The notes below the pieces were generated by a model. The model did no database searches, was not told the origin of the DNA, and saw only the letters and a program-made list of their open reading frames with translations. The position numbers and the translations under genes are program-made. Shown piece after piece: positions 11,650 to 23,226 of a DNA stretch of 64,000 nt (positions are counted from its first letter, which is position 1; every line of letters starts with the position of its first letter). The DNA comes from Micropterix aruncella. Its lineage: Eukaryota > Arthropoda > Insecta > Lepidoptera > Micropterigidae. The stretch spans positions 15,356,550 through 15,420,549 of the forward strand of contig OX155961.1 of NCBI GenBank assembly GCA_944548615.1, given 5' to 3'.

Positions 11650-12050
11650 ATCCCTTAGCCAGTAGCCCCATACTTGTGATGATCGTCAGGTCGTGGGCAA
11701 AAGCGAGGCATGATGAGGTGTAGTGACCGTCCGTTTTAAAACGATAACCCCACCCCACTACCTGTCGGACTGTATCGCTGTAGCCCTGAAATAGCCCAAT
11801 CGAATGTGATATAGAGCGGATAGTCGCGGATAGAAGGTTACAATGTCCTGCACCACAGATGGGAAGCTATACTAGCGGAGTACAAAATGGAGGTAACTTG
11901 TTGTCCCAGAGGCATTCTCCAGGCCGAGCCTGCATACGTTTATTTGGCGTTCTTGCTGTCTAGCATCCTTGATGGCGGCAGCCAGGAGAAAATTGATGTG
12001 CTCGAGTCAGTCTGAGACACCACGCCTGAAGCCCTTTTTGTACTGTCATT
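11650..12050 (-). pseudogene. degenerate R2-group LINE reverse transcriptase fragment
   Basis: Read from 12050 down, one frame gives KKGFRRGVSD, a stop, then LEHINFLLAAAIKDARQQ and RQINVCRLGLENASG. This matches the KGF, EHNFLL, AIxDAR and WLDLxNAFGS region of R2/R4-type LINEs (RT motifs before and at box A). Further on, about 11650-11720 reads LAFAHDLTIITSM where FADD is expected, so the catalytic box is mutated. Stops and the lost box D show an old copy. Both ends are unclear. It may also belong to another early-branching LINE clade. Confidence 0.6.
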
Positions 12051-12060
12051 CCGGTACGTT

Positions 12061-12429
12061 AAGTATTACATGATTAAATTTCCTATAATATATTTTAAAT
12101 GATTTAGTCGCACATACAAAATGTAGAGCCATGGAAATTTACTAAAAAGTGCGCCTTCGGCGGGATTTTATCACCTCACAGGGCAGAGTCTGTATTGAGG
12201 TGATATTTAGTACTGCGTTCACCTGTCGGATGTATATATATATATAATTTCTGCTATCTTGGGAAATTCTACAAGTGTATATTGCATAACTAGTATAGTT
12301 TATCTATTACACAAAAAAAAATCTTTAAAAAAATTATGAGATATAATATATATGGGAGATATATTAATACAGTTATGAGGCTAATGAGATACTAATAACA
12401 ATAATAAAAAATATAAATCATCTGTGCTC
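12061..12429. other. AT-rich spacer with TA microsatellite
   Basis: Contains a short TA run at about 12232-12246 and poly(A/T) tracts. No gene seen. Confidence 0.5.
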
Positions 12430-12840
12430 CTATTTAATAACGTTAGTTACTAACGACTCACAGTGCTCCCTCGTCGAGTGTATCAACCATAATGTTACCA
12501 GGCTTTTGTAATGAGGGTCATTTTGAATGATTGTAGCATGGCCTAGTTGCGTGTTAAATATCTTATGGAGTTTCTTCGCTAGGTAAATATATTGTCTTTT
12601 TCCAAAGGTCGTTCTCATTCTCGGTTGTACATGTTTGTCTTTATGTCTTCTGTCGTGTCTATGAGCGTTACTGGTCGGCTTGCCGTTCTCCCGTTGGAGT
12701 TCTTTCCTGTACCATATCAAGACCTGCCGTACGTATATCTGTCTTGCATCCAACACCATAAAGTCCCTGTAGAGCTGGTCACTGGAGTAGCGGTATGGCT
12801 TTCTGGCTATAACCCTAATCAAGGCCTTTTGGGCCTTTAG
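12430..12840 (-). pseudogene. LINE ORF2 C-terminal fragment
   Basis: The frame is open from about 12840 (LKAQKALIRVIARKPYRYSS) to the stop at 12430. It has the same block order as the LINE fragments at 42305-43410 and 60669-61217: QK-LI-I-RKPY, LDARQIYVRQ, then RMRTTFGKRQYIYLAKKLHK. These follow the RT domain in that LINE family. The RT itself is absent. An insert of basic residues (HRHDRRHKDKH) is not seen in the other copies. Truncated on the 5' side. Confidence 0.75.
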
Positions 12841-15310
12841 AAATAATATTTTTTTTCATTGCATATTTTCAACGTTTAGACCTGTCGCGGAGCAACAAAC
12901 ATACACAAAACCCACCTACTCAAAGTACTATAAAAGGAACGGACCGGAAGAAGACTCCACCCGAAACCGGCAGGAAATGGTATCGCCGAGGTGCAATGGC
13001 AACACCGGAAATAAGGAGATGGCGATGTGCAATGCCATCACTAGGAATACCTACCCCGAACGCCCAATAATCAAACACATCTTAAGTGCCTCCAACGAGG
13101 CGTTTATTTTATCATCACAAACAAGCCGTCAACGAGAAGCTAAAGCAAACATCGAAATCAATGGAAGAGAACAATACAAACCGTCGCAAATCTATCCGCC
13201 GTGTTTCGCACGCAAACGTCACGAAGAAAACAAACGAAACCCACATCGCAGCGACTTCTCAGCAGAGAGCTTTTCGTCTTATACCACGGCAGCCCGAAGG
13301 CTGGTGGCGAAGGGGAAGGTAACAACTGAGGGCGCAGCGATGCAGTATAAACTCAAAAAACACGAAGGAGCTACCGCGCAAACATGAATCACTTCTGGCG
13401 ACTTTCCAGTCCAGAGCCTTTCATCCGGTGGCTACTCGAAGTAGGTCGGGGGAGGGTAACGACCGGTGGCGTCCAGAAGCGATAAACGTGCGAAACTAAA
13501 TGTGCGAAACACGACACAACCGAAGCTCAAGCGCCGCCCGAGGGACGTCAACACACGAGCGCAGACGGCGGGCGACTGCCGTGCCGCGCGCCGCACCGGG
13601 GTATATCTAGCGATCGACCGCGAATGAAGAAGACGGCGCGAGGCGCGAGGGACACGACGCGACCGCGATCACGACAAATAATATATATAGGCGATAGTTT
13701 GTAAGAGATGCATTCAATTTGTACTCCGCATTTTGTAACGATTAAACGACAACTGCAATTCAAACATCGATCGCGAGTTTCATTCTGAACGACGGAAATC
13801 CTCGCGACAGACCTTTAAGAATATGTCCTTAAAAGGATTTTTTAAAAATTTGAATTATTTTCGGTGTTACAGCTACTTTTGTGACGTGCCAAATAAACCG
13901 ATCATGCCGGAAAGAATCGATCAATAGACCCTCGTACTATAATGCAATCCCCGACTTCATGGTTATGAAGATAGAATAGCTCCTTCAGCTGTAAGAACTT
14001 TAGAAAATGTAAATTTTGAAGTAGAACAAAATGTGAAAATTATGTACCATTATCTTAGTTACGCTTACGAAACTTCGTCTCGAACTTCAAACGCTTTTTT
14101 CTCTAAACTACTTTTTTCGAACGTTGACATGATATCTCAAGTTCTACTTGGACGACTTATTTGAAATTTGGTGGAAATCATCTTTTGCTTATCCCTCTGT
14201 ATTTGGGACCGTGGATTAATTTATTTTTTTTAATTTTTAAAAAATAAAAAAAGGCGGCAAAAAGATTTTTTAGTTTAAATTGTCGCTATTTTGCGGAAAA
14301 TGGAAACAATATGTTTCTTTCTAAGGTCCGGGTCATAGCGACGTCCTTTTTATCTAGATTTGTTTTATTTTTCTTTGTTCATAACACTACAGGAATTAGA
14401 AACATGTCAACCAGGACGCAACTTTTTTTTAGGCCCCCACTTCACTAGCCTTTAACTCTTTGAATTTTTGTTTTTTTTTTGTTAGTGATTATTTTTTGTA
14501 TTCTTGAAACGTCAATAAACATTTTGTAAAATAATAAATCGTACAAATGTTTTTTTTTAATCCTCGGAAAAACACCTAAAGTTTAGGCCTCTGGACCAGA
14601 ATACCCCCCTTAAATCGTTTATCTTCATGTGGAATATTCCTCTAAATATTTTGGCCACATATCTGCCACAGTTTTGGGCCGAGCGTCCTTTGTTATACTG
14701 AAAACTGAGATTCTACACCGCTATTCCGTATGTGTCGAAAGATGGATTCTAAATAGTGCACGGGAACTTTTTATACACTATTTAAGGAATGCCATTATTA
14801 TACTTCGTCTTGCTTATCGCAGATCGTTGGAGCAGTTTGACGAATAAAAATTAAATAATGTGGTCTCCGTATAACTCAATTGAGCACGTCTTTATGCTTT
14901 ATCTCCGATCCATAAGTTCGTTATGTAGAGTGAGGTTGCTTCGCCGTTTGACCCGTGAAAGGCAACGCTTGACATTGAGACGTCAGAAAAACGAAGAGAG
15001 TCTCCTCGCGCGACTGGAATTTCATATTTGCGAAAAAGAGTCCGACCGCGCGCCCACGCCATTTCTGTCTTGCTATAATGCTAACGAGATGTCTCTGTAT
15101 TCCTGTCAAGTTTTAATCTAGACAGTGGATAAGCCGCTCTAAGATGGCACTGTCAAATTGGCGCGAGCTCTATTTTTCTAGCTTGTGTAGCGCGATCGAG
15201 AAAGAGATATTTTTTAGAAAAGTTTTAATTGGGTAATATATTATATAACTTCGTGTCCCTTTGAGTCTTATATTCGCTTTTGCTTTCCATAATCTTCATT
15301 ATTAGCGCTA
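12841..15310. other. no recognised gene; GC-rich block 12900-13810, then AT-rich
   Basis: ORFs at 12977-13387 (136 codons) and 13086-13322 overlap and resemble nothing. The block at 13500-13810 is GC-rich, has a TATA-like AATATATATAGG at about 13679-13690, and changes to AT-rich at about 13812; this could be an LTR or promoter-like segment, but no matching second LTR was found. 13812-14860 is AT-rich with poly(T) runs. The ORFs at 14629-15121 are not recognised. Confidence 0.3.
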
Positions 15311-15323
15311 CATCTCTTCGGGA
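15311..15323 (+). repeat. target-site duplication, left (13 bp)
   Basis: CATCTCTTCGGGA, repeated with one mismatch at 15995-16007, bounds the 0.67-kb repeat between them. Confidence 0.7.
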
Positions 15324-15994
15324 AGCTAATGGGCTCTGTTGCAGTTTGGCCACTAAGACCCATGTGTTCAGGGTCGGTCATACTCACGGGTCAACACCCA
15401 TCCGGCGGCCTCCACGTAGAAGTGCGAGCCAGGGTAGGACTCTGGCCTTCGAGCAAGTTTACCCTAGGAGTCAACCTTCGGGCGCTCCTGGACGGTTTGC
15501 GCACCGTGCGGCGTCAGTCAATCGATTGTGCATTCTGACCGACAGCCGGTGGGCCAGTCTGGAAACAGTACTGTCTCCTATAGAGCGAGCTTAGTTGTTA
15601 ACATTACGGCAACTGCTCTTGAAACGACCAATCGGGTACCCGATACCGGGTGAAGAGTCTGGAAAAGTATGCCGTGGTCCGCGATAGATTCGGTAGAAAC
15701 CGTATTACCGCTACGTAAGGGAGAGGACCGCCCAAGCGACCTGTAACCGATCGGGAGACCGGAGTTATCTGGTTGCAACTGGAAGTAAGGACGTCGGCCC
15801 GCTGGTTGATTAACCTGCTTATTTCGCAGTAAGGCGTTGGCTTCTTACGGACGTGTTGCGTAATTAGACGGTGGACGGTTTTTGTCCTATGTATTCTACG
15901 CTCACCTCACGGGAGACAGAACCATCTAATATCGTTAAAACTTTCTGAGGTGACGGGTTCGCCCGTTGTATTGTAGTTGGAAACTTTAGTTGGG
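15324..15994 (-). mobile_element. 0.67-kb mobile repeat, type I, complete copy
   Basis: 671 bp, minus orientation. It matches the copies at 50203-50867, 62996-63590 and others. Landmarks read on the minus strand: GGGCGAACCCGTCACCTCAG near the start, then CGAATCTATCGCGGACCACG, GCACAATCGATTGACTGACG, and GCCCATTAGCTT at the end. It is bounded by a 13-bp direct repeat with one mismatch. There is no ORF or poly(A) tail. GC content is higher than in the flanks. Type I is defined by CTTCTRCGTGGAGG near the end. Confidence 0.8.
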
Positions 15995-16007
15995 CATCTC
16001 TTCGTGA
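15995..16007 (+). repeat. target-site duplication, right (13 bp)
   Basis: CATCTCTTCGTGA, 12 of 13 bases identical to 15311-15323. Confidence 0.7.
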
Positions 16008-16124
16008 GACCTATAAGGTGTACAATATTAACTATCGTTAAATATATTTTCACTTCACAAGTAAAATGAAAACAAATACGAAAGTGATAAAGGTTTTATA
16101 TATTAATTAAAATAAGAAATATAA

Positions 16125-16580
16125 TCCTTACTAATATCTAGATAATATTATAGTAAATTTCTATTATTAGATATTATGTGAAATATCAGTTTGAATTTAA
16201 ATTAATATGTGATCGTGGAGTCATTAAAGTATATACGGTTTGTCAGAAAACAATGTTTGTTTGTTTGTTTGTTTACACTCTTTATTGTGAAATGTCACAA
16301 TGGGCGGGTTTATTGTCATATGACAATCTCTTACAACCAACCCTACTATGACGTGTTATATGTATGTGTGCGTGTAACATGTGTGTAAGTGTGTGTCTTG
16401 TTATTGCATTCGATCGACAGCATTGAAAATGCAATTCCGTTAATTTGATCCCAACGGAAAATGGTGACCCAGTCGGGAATCGAACCCGGGACCTTACAAT
16501 GTAAGATCAGCTAGAATGAGACGAAAATAGGTTTAAAATAATTGAGAAGTACAATAAGAATTTGTCATAATATTTGTCAT
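16125..16580 (-). mobile_element. inverted LINE 3' end (left arm), interrupted by a SINE
   Basis: 16125-16247 plus 16517-16580 is the diverged reverse complement of 16872-17067. It shares GTGATCGTGGAGTCATTAAA and TAAAATAGGTTTAAAAT with that arm. It is therefore a second copy of the same LINE 3' UTR in opposite orientation. The SINE at 16250-16515 splits it. Confidence 0.7.
16250..16515 (-). mobile_element. tRNA-derived SINE, 5'-truncated
   Basis: On the minus strand it has GGTTCGATTCCCGAC (the pol III B box and T-arm of a tRNA) at about 16469-16483, then a unique body, and it ends in (AAAC)n at 16250-16275. The A box and 5' half of the tRNA are missing or unrecognisable. A tRNA-like head, body and simple-repeat tail is the standard SINE plan. 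It sits inside the LINE 3' UTR copy described above. Confidence 0.75.
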
Positions 16581-16669
16581 TATAAATTAAAAAAATATTT
16601 GCGCTGTAATAACAACCGTTTCTAACAGTAGTTCGTACTCTTTACGAAGAGATATACATCCAAGGGCTA

Positions 16670-16890
16670 CGAGGAATACACCTCATAAACTGTCCCTTAG
16701 TGAGGACAGAACTGTCTCACTGTAAAAAGTGACCGCAGTTCTGTTGTATCAAGTATTTTAACTCTATTATGCACAATATCAAATCCATGTAAAAACCAGG
16801 ATTCAAGCATACATTAAAGCACTGGCTCAAAAACAATTGTTATTACAGCATAAGTAACTTTTTGACCGATGATGACAAATACATATTGTG
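16670..16890 (+). pseudogene. LINE ORF C-terminal remnant
   Basis: 16803-16890 reads FKHTLKHWLKNN then CYYSISNFLTDDD before a stop. This is the typical end of insect LINE ORF2 proteins (FK-LK-WL-YYS-EFL). The sequence before it is broken by stops (for example after NIKSM). The 3' UTR continues to about 17067, where the 0.67-kb repeat starts. The small fragment at 49799-50011 has a similar C-terminus. Confidence 0.6.
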
Positions 16891-17067
16891 ACATATTATT
16901 ATTGTACTTCTCAAAGATTTTAAACCTATTTTAATGTTAATATATTTTCTGACAAACAGTAGATACTTTAATGATTCCACGATCACATTATTATTTAGAA
17001 TTAAAGTGATATTTTACATAATATCTAATAATGGAAATTTACTATAATAATGTGTAGATATTAAGGA

Positions 17068-17435
17068 CCACGGCGTCCTTTGCCCGTCTGTTCACTTTGT
17101 ATGGGGTAGCCGATTGGTCGTTTCGAGAGCGATTTCCACAAGCTTCACAACCACCACCGCTCTATAGGAAAAAAAGTCGCTATCTGTCCGAACGCACAGT
17201 CGGTTGGCTAAACCGCACGGTGCGCAAACCGTCCGGGAGCGTCCGAATTACGATTGCCAGGGGAGCTGACCCGCAGGCATAGAGTCCTACCCGGGCTCGC
17301 ACTTCTGCTTGGAGGCTGCCAGATAAGTGTTGACCTGTGAGTTCGGCCGACCCTAAAACATGGGTCGTAATGGCTCAACTGCACTGTGCCTATTAGCTCA
17401 CTGTGATCCCAGCTCCCCGTTTCGCGAAGTAGTAG
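17068..17435 (+). repeat. 0.67-kb mobile repeat, type I, right half
   Basis: Begins abruptly at GGACCACGGCGTCC, in mid-unit, next to the LINE 3' end. It has the type I marker ACTTCTGCTTGGAGG and ends in TATTAGCTC. It abuts a full unit in the same orientation. Confidence 0.8.
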
Positions 17436-18150
17436 GGCGGTGTCGACTACAACGGGCGAACCCGTCACCCCAGGCTGGTATAACGATATGTGATAGTTCT
17501 TTCAGCCGTAGGATGAGCGTAGAAAACATAGAGACAAGAAATTCTACTGTCTAACTCGCCAACAGCCCGTTAGAGACCAACGCCTAACGGCGAGGCACCG
17601 AAAAAGGTCACCAGTGGGCAGCCTCGCCCCTTAACTACCAGTATAGGTAGGATATCTCCGTCTGGACTTAACCTTCAGGATACCTTTATCCTCCCGATTG
17701 GTTACGGCTCCGAAGTCGCTTACGTGGCCTCAACCTGTTGTATTACAGCGGTAATTCAATTTGAATTTATCGCTCACCTGGGCGTTTATCGTGCCACACG
17801 AGATCTAGTGGCCTAAGGTCATTTCAAGAGTGGCATGACAACAGGTCAACATCCACCCCCGCTGCTTAGAAGACAGTATATTTCCATAGTCTCCAGACTC
17901 CTTCAGCAATTAGAATGCACAACCAGTCGGCGTCGCCGAACGGTGCGCAAACCGCCCAGTAGCGCCGGGATGCAATTCCGCCAGGAGAAACCGGTACACC
18001 AGCTTTGAGGCCTGAGATGCAAGATTCTTACCCGGAGTAGCCTTCCGCACGAGGAGGCTTCTGAATAGGAGCTGAATCGTGAGTTGAGCCGATCCGAGAA
18101 CAAAATGGATCTTGTGGCCCAAGTTGCACGAAACCATTCGGTACCAAAGC
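17436..18150 (+). repeat. 0.67-kb mobile repeat, type II, tandem unit
   Basis: Starts at TGTCGACTACAACGGGCGAA, directly after the preceding half unit. It contains the intact sequence CAGGCTGGTATAACGATATG, which is the empty site for the Helitron at 24630. The right part is type II (CGAGGAGGCTTCTGAATAGG in place of CTTCTGCTTGGAGG). Small ORFs on either strand are chance. Confidence 0.8.
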
Positions 18151-18556
18151 ATGTGACGCGAAGCAAATATAAATTTTTTAGTTATGATAACGTAATTATT
18201 TTCTCTTATCGGTCAAGGATTAGCGGTGAGCCATCGGTCGAGTGACGAGGTCCGACCGACCTTGGGGGCCAATCTGTCCGCGCGCAGATTACAAAATTGT
18301 TTTCGGCTCTCGTGGCAACAGCTCTTGCTTGGCCCGAATGTCAATTGGGATCTACGTCATATCAACAAATTTATTTTATCATATTGTCACAATTTTTACA
18401 TCCTAATAATGATATATGTAAATGTAATATTTTGATTTTTTATGTCATGATTTTAAAATACCCCTTTGCTACACTTTATTTGCCAAAATTAATTGTAAAA
18501 TAATAGGAACAAAAACATTATTCAAAACAAGTAAATACATTAGAAAGAATAAGAAA
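18151..18556. other. spacer, no recognised feature
   Basis: 18200-18345 is GC-richer and may be a retroelement fragment; the rest is AT-rich. No gene seen. Confidence 0.4.
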
Positions 18557-18915
18557 CACGACTGCTGTTACGTACTATTATATTTATAATTGTTTTTATT
18601 ACGATTTTTTTTATGATATGCTTGTGGTTATTATATTTATCTATATAGTAATCGGAATGTACTCAATCATACTTTTCATTTGAAACTAAACACGATATAT
18701 TTATGTTAATTTATTGACATTCGGACATTTAGACAACTACTTACTTGATATTTGGACTGTTAAGGTACACTATGACATCCGTCATGACATAGCGATTCTA
18801 ACAATACCAAATAATTTTAAATCGGTTTAAGTATTTAGAAGTTATGGTGGAATAAAGAAACGGAAAACATACATGGATGAGCCCTCCTCCACTCCTTTTT
18901 TGTTGGGCAGTCGTG
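18557..18915 (-). mobile_element. MITE copy B, uninterrupted (359 bp)
   Basis: Starts with CACGACTGC and ends with GCAGTCGTG. It is the inverted, uninterrupted counterpart of 8481-11261. The flanks TAAGAAA and TAAGAAG may be the target duplication. It has no ORF, so it was moved in trans. The superfamily is not clear from the ends alone. Confidence 0.75.
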
Positions 18916-20735
18916 TAAGAAGGTACTTATTCGCTGTATTACATTATACCATTGATTATATATAGTATTAGATTAATTAACTCCATAGTACGTTTTAGCA
19001 ACCCTTTTTCGCCGGCGACATGCAGGTGGCGCTGATAGCACTGACAACAAACTAATCGCAATTTATTTGGCCATCCTAACATTGATAATGAATGGTTGTA
19101 TATAAAGAACTGATTGATTATAAAAACCCAATAATTTAAGCAATAATATTATTATTAAAATCAATTATTAGTTTTATCTATCGCATTTTTTATATAGGCT
19201 GTTAACATCACAGAAATAATACGGAGAGATATGTTGGAGCCCTGTCGGTCCAACATACCCACAACAAAAAAGTAATTTCCACAGAATGGAAACCGCAAAC
19301 TCGCTGAAATCTACACGAGCCAGTGCAGGTAATTTCCAACTAAATTCGGCAATTTATGCACAGTCAAGCGATGACTCATGTCATTTCTTCTGATCGATAC
19401 ACATGTCGCACCCCACTCATAGCTATTACATCACCGCTCACGGTATAAAACGTAGTACATTTCAATCAATCGATATCATTCCCTTGGCGGCAGTTACCGC
19501 GCTCTACGCATCATTCCTTTGGTGTACAGTTACTCGACTACAATCATTTCCTTGGCGGACAGTTATCGCGACTACACTTCTATTATATTATTATTATGCC
19601 TGTATTATTATTTTTTACCTTATAGGCGTATTTAGAGCCATCTATAGTGCGCCGCCATACCGTTATACGGCGAAAGTCGCCATATCGAACATAATAATAG
19701 AAGATTAAACAAATTTTGGTATAGGTTAGCTCTAAAATTTTGCCTGCGGGTCTTTTCGTAAGAATAAAGCGTTTTATTATTATTATTATTTTGGAACCAT
19801 GTGTGCCATCTACACGTTGCTCTGTGTAGTAAAATCCTGGTTTCCAAACAGTGGTACAATTATAATTGATGATGGGCAAATTTATTCTTATCTGAACTGC
19901 CAACTGTACAGCAAATATTCTCAACTATAAACGTATTCAATGGCAATGTGGCTAGTGCAGAAGACTGAATGAATGAATGAATGAAAATCTCTTTATTGCA
20001 CAATAAAAATAAGGTACAATGACGGACTTGTTGCTACATTATAATATCTTCCAGTCAACCAACATGCTGGTGTGAAAAGAAGAGTAGGCAAAAAAAATAT
20101 GGCTTCAAATTAAATTTTAAAATATAGCATATAATATGCATTGTGTGTGTATCTAAAGTAAAAAGTAAATAAATAAATAAATTTTTGAGTTGGACATATT
20201 ACATATATACATACATATTTTGATAATATATACAAATAAATAAATAAATAAATAAATAAGTAAATAAATAAACTGCCAAAATAAGGTATGGAAAGAGAGG
20301 GGATAACGAGAAGACCACGAAACCATATTTTTATGAGGTTACACGCAATTTTAATTTATATATTTAAAAAATAAACAGTTTCATATATTTTTAAACAATA
20401 ATTCAGCATACTAATATTTGTATCAATTACAGTATGTCTATTGTTTTCCTACTTTTGTCCTGTAATCCTCGTCCCCTTTTATACTTTTAAGTAATTTGAT
20501 TAATTCATTAATTTTCTATTCAGAGAAGAAATGTCTGCCTAAACATCCACTCAAATTTCGTGAGGCAACAAAGGCATCTGAATTATTTCGGGTAGTATTT
20601 TTTTGTTGCTATATTTATACTCTTGAGTATGTGGCCCACCTGATTTGTCGGACGACCATTAAATTCAAGACATCGGCTTTTTATAACATAATATGACAAT
20701 ACGCAGGCGGTCACCCAGTTATTTATTTATTTATA
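18916..20735. other. non-coding stretch with retroposon tails and small repeats
   Basis: Contains a three-copy 35-bp repeat (19478-19576) and a minus-strand retroposon 3' end near 19972-20060, ending in (CATT)n after ATTGTGCAATAAAGAG. It also has (AAAT)n runs at 20168-20181 and 20235-20272. No gene recognised. Confidence 0.5.
19478..19576 (+). repeat. 35-bp tandem repeat, three diverged copies
   Basis: Units carry CATTCCCTTGGCGGCAG, CATTCCTTTGGTGTACAG and CATTTCCTTGGCGGACAG, each followed by TTAYCGCGACTAC-like sequence. Confidence 0.65.
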
Positions 20736-21473
20736 TTAAAATTTGAAAATGTATTTTACCTTGCTAAATGAATACAGATCGTTGATAAATAAAATACCCA
20801 TCACAATAACGTTATATTTCTTATTATAATAAAACCACCGTAACGGGCGACCAATCCATCTTTTAAAATTGTATTGCTTCGAGTTGGTGCCGGTGCGTGC
20901 GCTAGAATTCTGCTCGTAAAGTACGCGGACTTGCTCAACCGTGTAAAAGTCGTAAAAAGTATCGCGACACCTTCCACCTTTCCGTTCGGAGTAGTTCACG
21001 TGGCACAAAATTTGAAACAAAGTACGCGGACTAACGACCGAACTACGGACGCCACTTTCAAAGGCCAATTCGCCGCCGGATGCCCTCTTCCCCCTCGCGA
21101 ACTTTCACGAAACTTTCGCAAACGCCTTCATTTAATTTAAAATTGAGAATTTTTAACTTTGTCCACGGTCCACGGGTCGAGAGTTAAAAATTTAATTTGT
21201 ACCCGGCTACCGGCAATCAACGATCACGAGTAGATTGAACTGTAATTAATATTAATCAACTATAATAATATTAATTAACTGTAATTAATATCAATAACTG
21301 TAATAAATAATAAATAATTAATATTAAATCGCAATAAGCTAACGTTCCTTCATCTAAATACCTATATGTTATCTGAAACGAAATTTTAATGGAGACTTAT
21401 CCTATCCGATGAACTAAATCAAATATTGAAAGCCATTCCTAGCACCGAGCCAATATATAACTAATCTCTTTTA
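20736..21473. other. no recognised gene
   Basis: Overlapping ORFs of 88-110 codons on both strands (20736-21140) resemble nothing. A simple AT block (TAATTAATAT repeats) occupies 21240-21330. Confidence 0.4.
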
Positions 21474-21981
21474 TTTATTTTATTTTATTAGCTCACAAAA
21501 AAATACACCATTTGTACTTAAACATAGATTGTGTTGCTCCTAACTACGCATAAACTGTTCTAATGAGAACATTTATACAAAATAATTATAAAATTTGTAA
21601 CTTCCATGCCAAAATTTTCCGGATTAAATTTAGTTAAAAAAATCCCTAGATCATGGTGTGTAGCAAAAAAAAAATATTTATTTTAAAATTGTGATACATG
21701 TGTTCTCTGCCTCTCTCCAACCAATGTTTATTATATAATGTAAGGTTATATCTTTGTTGTTTGCTCATAACATTAGCCATTCTTGTAGTAAGAAATCTGT
21801 AGTGACGCTGACAAAATACGTTAGACATTTCGGCACTTTTAAGTTTTTTCTTATAACAAGCTGTTCTCTCACTGTTTTTGAGATGAAGTATTGCTTTGAG
21901 GCAATACAACTGCCTCAAATCAAGCAATTGTGCCTCAAAAAACAGGTTGTCGAATGGGTAATGCCTAGGCTTTTTTAACAT
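21474..21981 (-). pseudogene. LINE ORF2 C-terminal fragment with 3' UTR and tail
   Basis: Coding from about 21981 to 21646, then a 3' UTR ending in (AAAT)n at about 21474-21490. The protein has LKKPRHYPFDNLFFEAQ, LLDLRQLYCLKAIL, FCQRHYRFLTTRMANVM. This is the block order of the LINE family at 42305-43410 (QK-LK-RPY, LDxRQL, FGQRHY-FIA-R-YN). The RT is missing. The LINE breaks at 21981, where unrelated repeat B starts. A further copy of its first part (A) is at 23227-23371. Confidence 0.8.
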
Positions 21982-22292
21982 GCTCTTACATATGATGCCT
22001 CAGAAAAAATCGGTCTAAAGTTTATTTTAGTAGATATATTTATTATACTTGGCCGGCCTATAAGGTAGGCAAAGCAGAGGCGAAAGTTTTTCAGCATTTC
22101 GTTATTTCGCGCCATTTCCAAGATATGTGATTTTATAATTATAAATCTCGATGTTCACCTAGACTCCCTTTCCTTCCTACCCCACCCCGTCTTTCCTTCT
22201 ACCTCTTGCCCCTTAGTGTGCTAAACAATTCGGAGAGGAGGAGCAGAAGGAACAAAGAAAACAAATCAGAGTGAGAGATTACATAATTTAGT
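21841..22292 (+). repeat. inverted repeat, copy 1, order A-B
   Basis: A (21841-21980, LINE-derived) and B (21981-22292, containing GGCCGGCCTATAAGGTAGGC) occur again as close reverse complements at 23227-23682. The order there is permuted: the reverse complement of copy 2 reads B-A. Mismatches are few, so the duplication is fairly recent. Confidence 0.85.
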
Positions 22293-22558
22293 AAAACAAG
22301 TACCTAATGATTGCCTAATAATTAATTAATGATAGAAATCAATTAAATAATAAAGAATGCCTAGTAATTAGGCAATGATATCCTAGTATTTTTTATGAAA
22401 TTGGGCCGAAATGCGAGTAGTTCTCGAAATCCACATGTCGCACACGGTCGCGTCGCATTCATCGAAATATTGAACGCAACGGTACGCGACAAAGCATCAC
22501 GCTCTGTCTCTCCCTCCAAACCCCTTCCCTACCTCACTCCTACGTGCAAGAATATTTG
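22293..22558. other. spacer inside the inverted pair
   Basis: 22395-22620 holds a 76-codon ORF with no recognised similarity. An inverted GCCTAATAATTA/TAGTAATTAGGC pair lies near 22313-22374. Confidence 0.4.
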
Positions 22559-22980
22559 TAAAGGTAGATTTGGATTCTGCATACCGAAATACGTACTGAT
22601 TGTATGTGATATCCCAGATGGTTAACCAAAAGATTGAAAAAAAAATCTAAACAAAAGAACAGAAAACAGCGAAATACTGAAAATAAAAAACAATGAAGAA
22701 CTCAAAAATCTTACAGTCTAGAACATTTTCAAATGTATATTCGGATACTATAAACTAAAATACAAAGCAAATGATATATCACGTCCCAGGTGAAAAACAA
22801 AAAAAAACAATTACACATCTAAACAAAAGAACAGAAAACAGCGATATACAAAAAAATAAAAATAGAAAACCCCTAAAAACTCAAAAATCTTACGTTCTAG
22901 AACTTGTTCAAAGGTAGATTCGGATTCTATGTATATACCAAAATACGCCCCAATTGATATATCACATCCCAGATGCACAA
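22559..22980 (+). repeat. about 170-bp tandem repeat, 2.4 copies
   Basis: Two nearly full units start ATCTAAACAAAAGAACAG at 22646 and CATCTAAACAAAAGAACAG at about 22817. A partial first unit shares AAAGGTAGATTTGGATTCTG with the end of the last. Each ends in TATCACRTCCCAGRTG-like sequence. Confidence 0.75.
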
Positions 22981-23226
22981 TAGATGACTAAAGTAATCTG
23001 TTTGTGTGTAGCATTAGGGAAGCATATGTTTGTAATTGGTTGCTTTACAAATCTGGTCCTATTTTATCTGTGAATTTTATTTATTTAATATTCATTTATT
23101 TTATTTATTATTTTATTTTACATGTCTCAGGTTTCACAAGGAATAAATAACTGTGCCTAGATTTGCGATTTACGACTTATTTAAGATTGAGAGCTGTCAT
23201 CAGAAGTTTATTACTAAAGATACAGA

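Noticed and set aside
12977..13387. 136-codon plus ORF as a gene
   Set aside because: An overlapping ORF in another frame and no recognised motif; kept only as part of an unassigned region.
15280..15594. ORFs across the 0.67-kb repeat (also at 17097, 24257, 50370, 62040, 63099)
   Set aside because: The frames are not conserved between copies, so the repeat does not appear to code for protein.
16440..16510. tRNA gene
   Set aside because: Only the B-box/T-arm half is present and it leads into a SINE body and tail.
20736..21140. Overlapping 110- and 88-codon ORFs
   Set aside because: On opposite strands with no known domain; cannot be supported.
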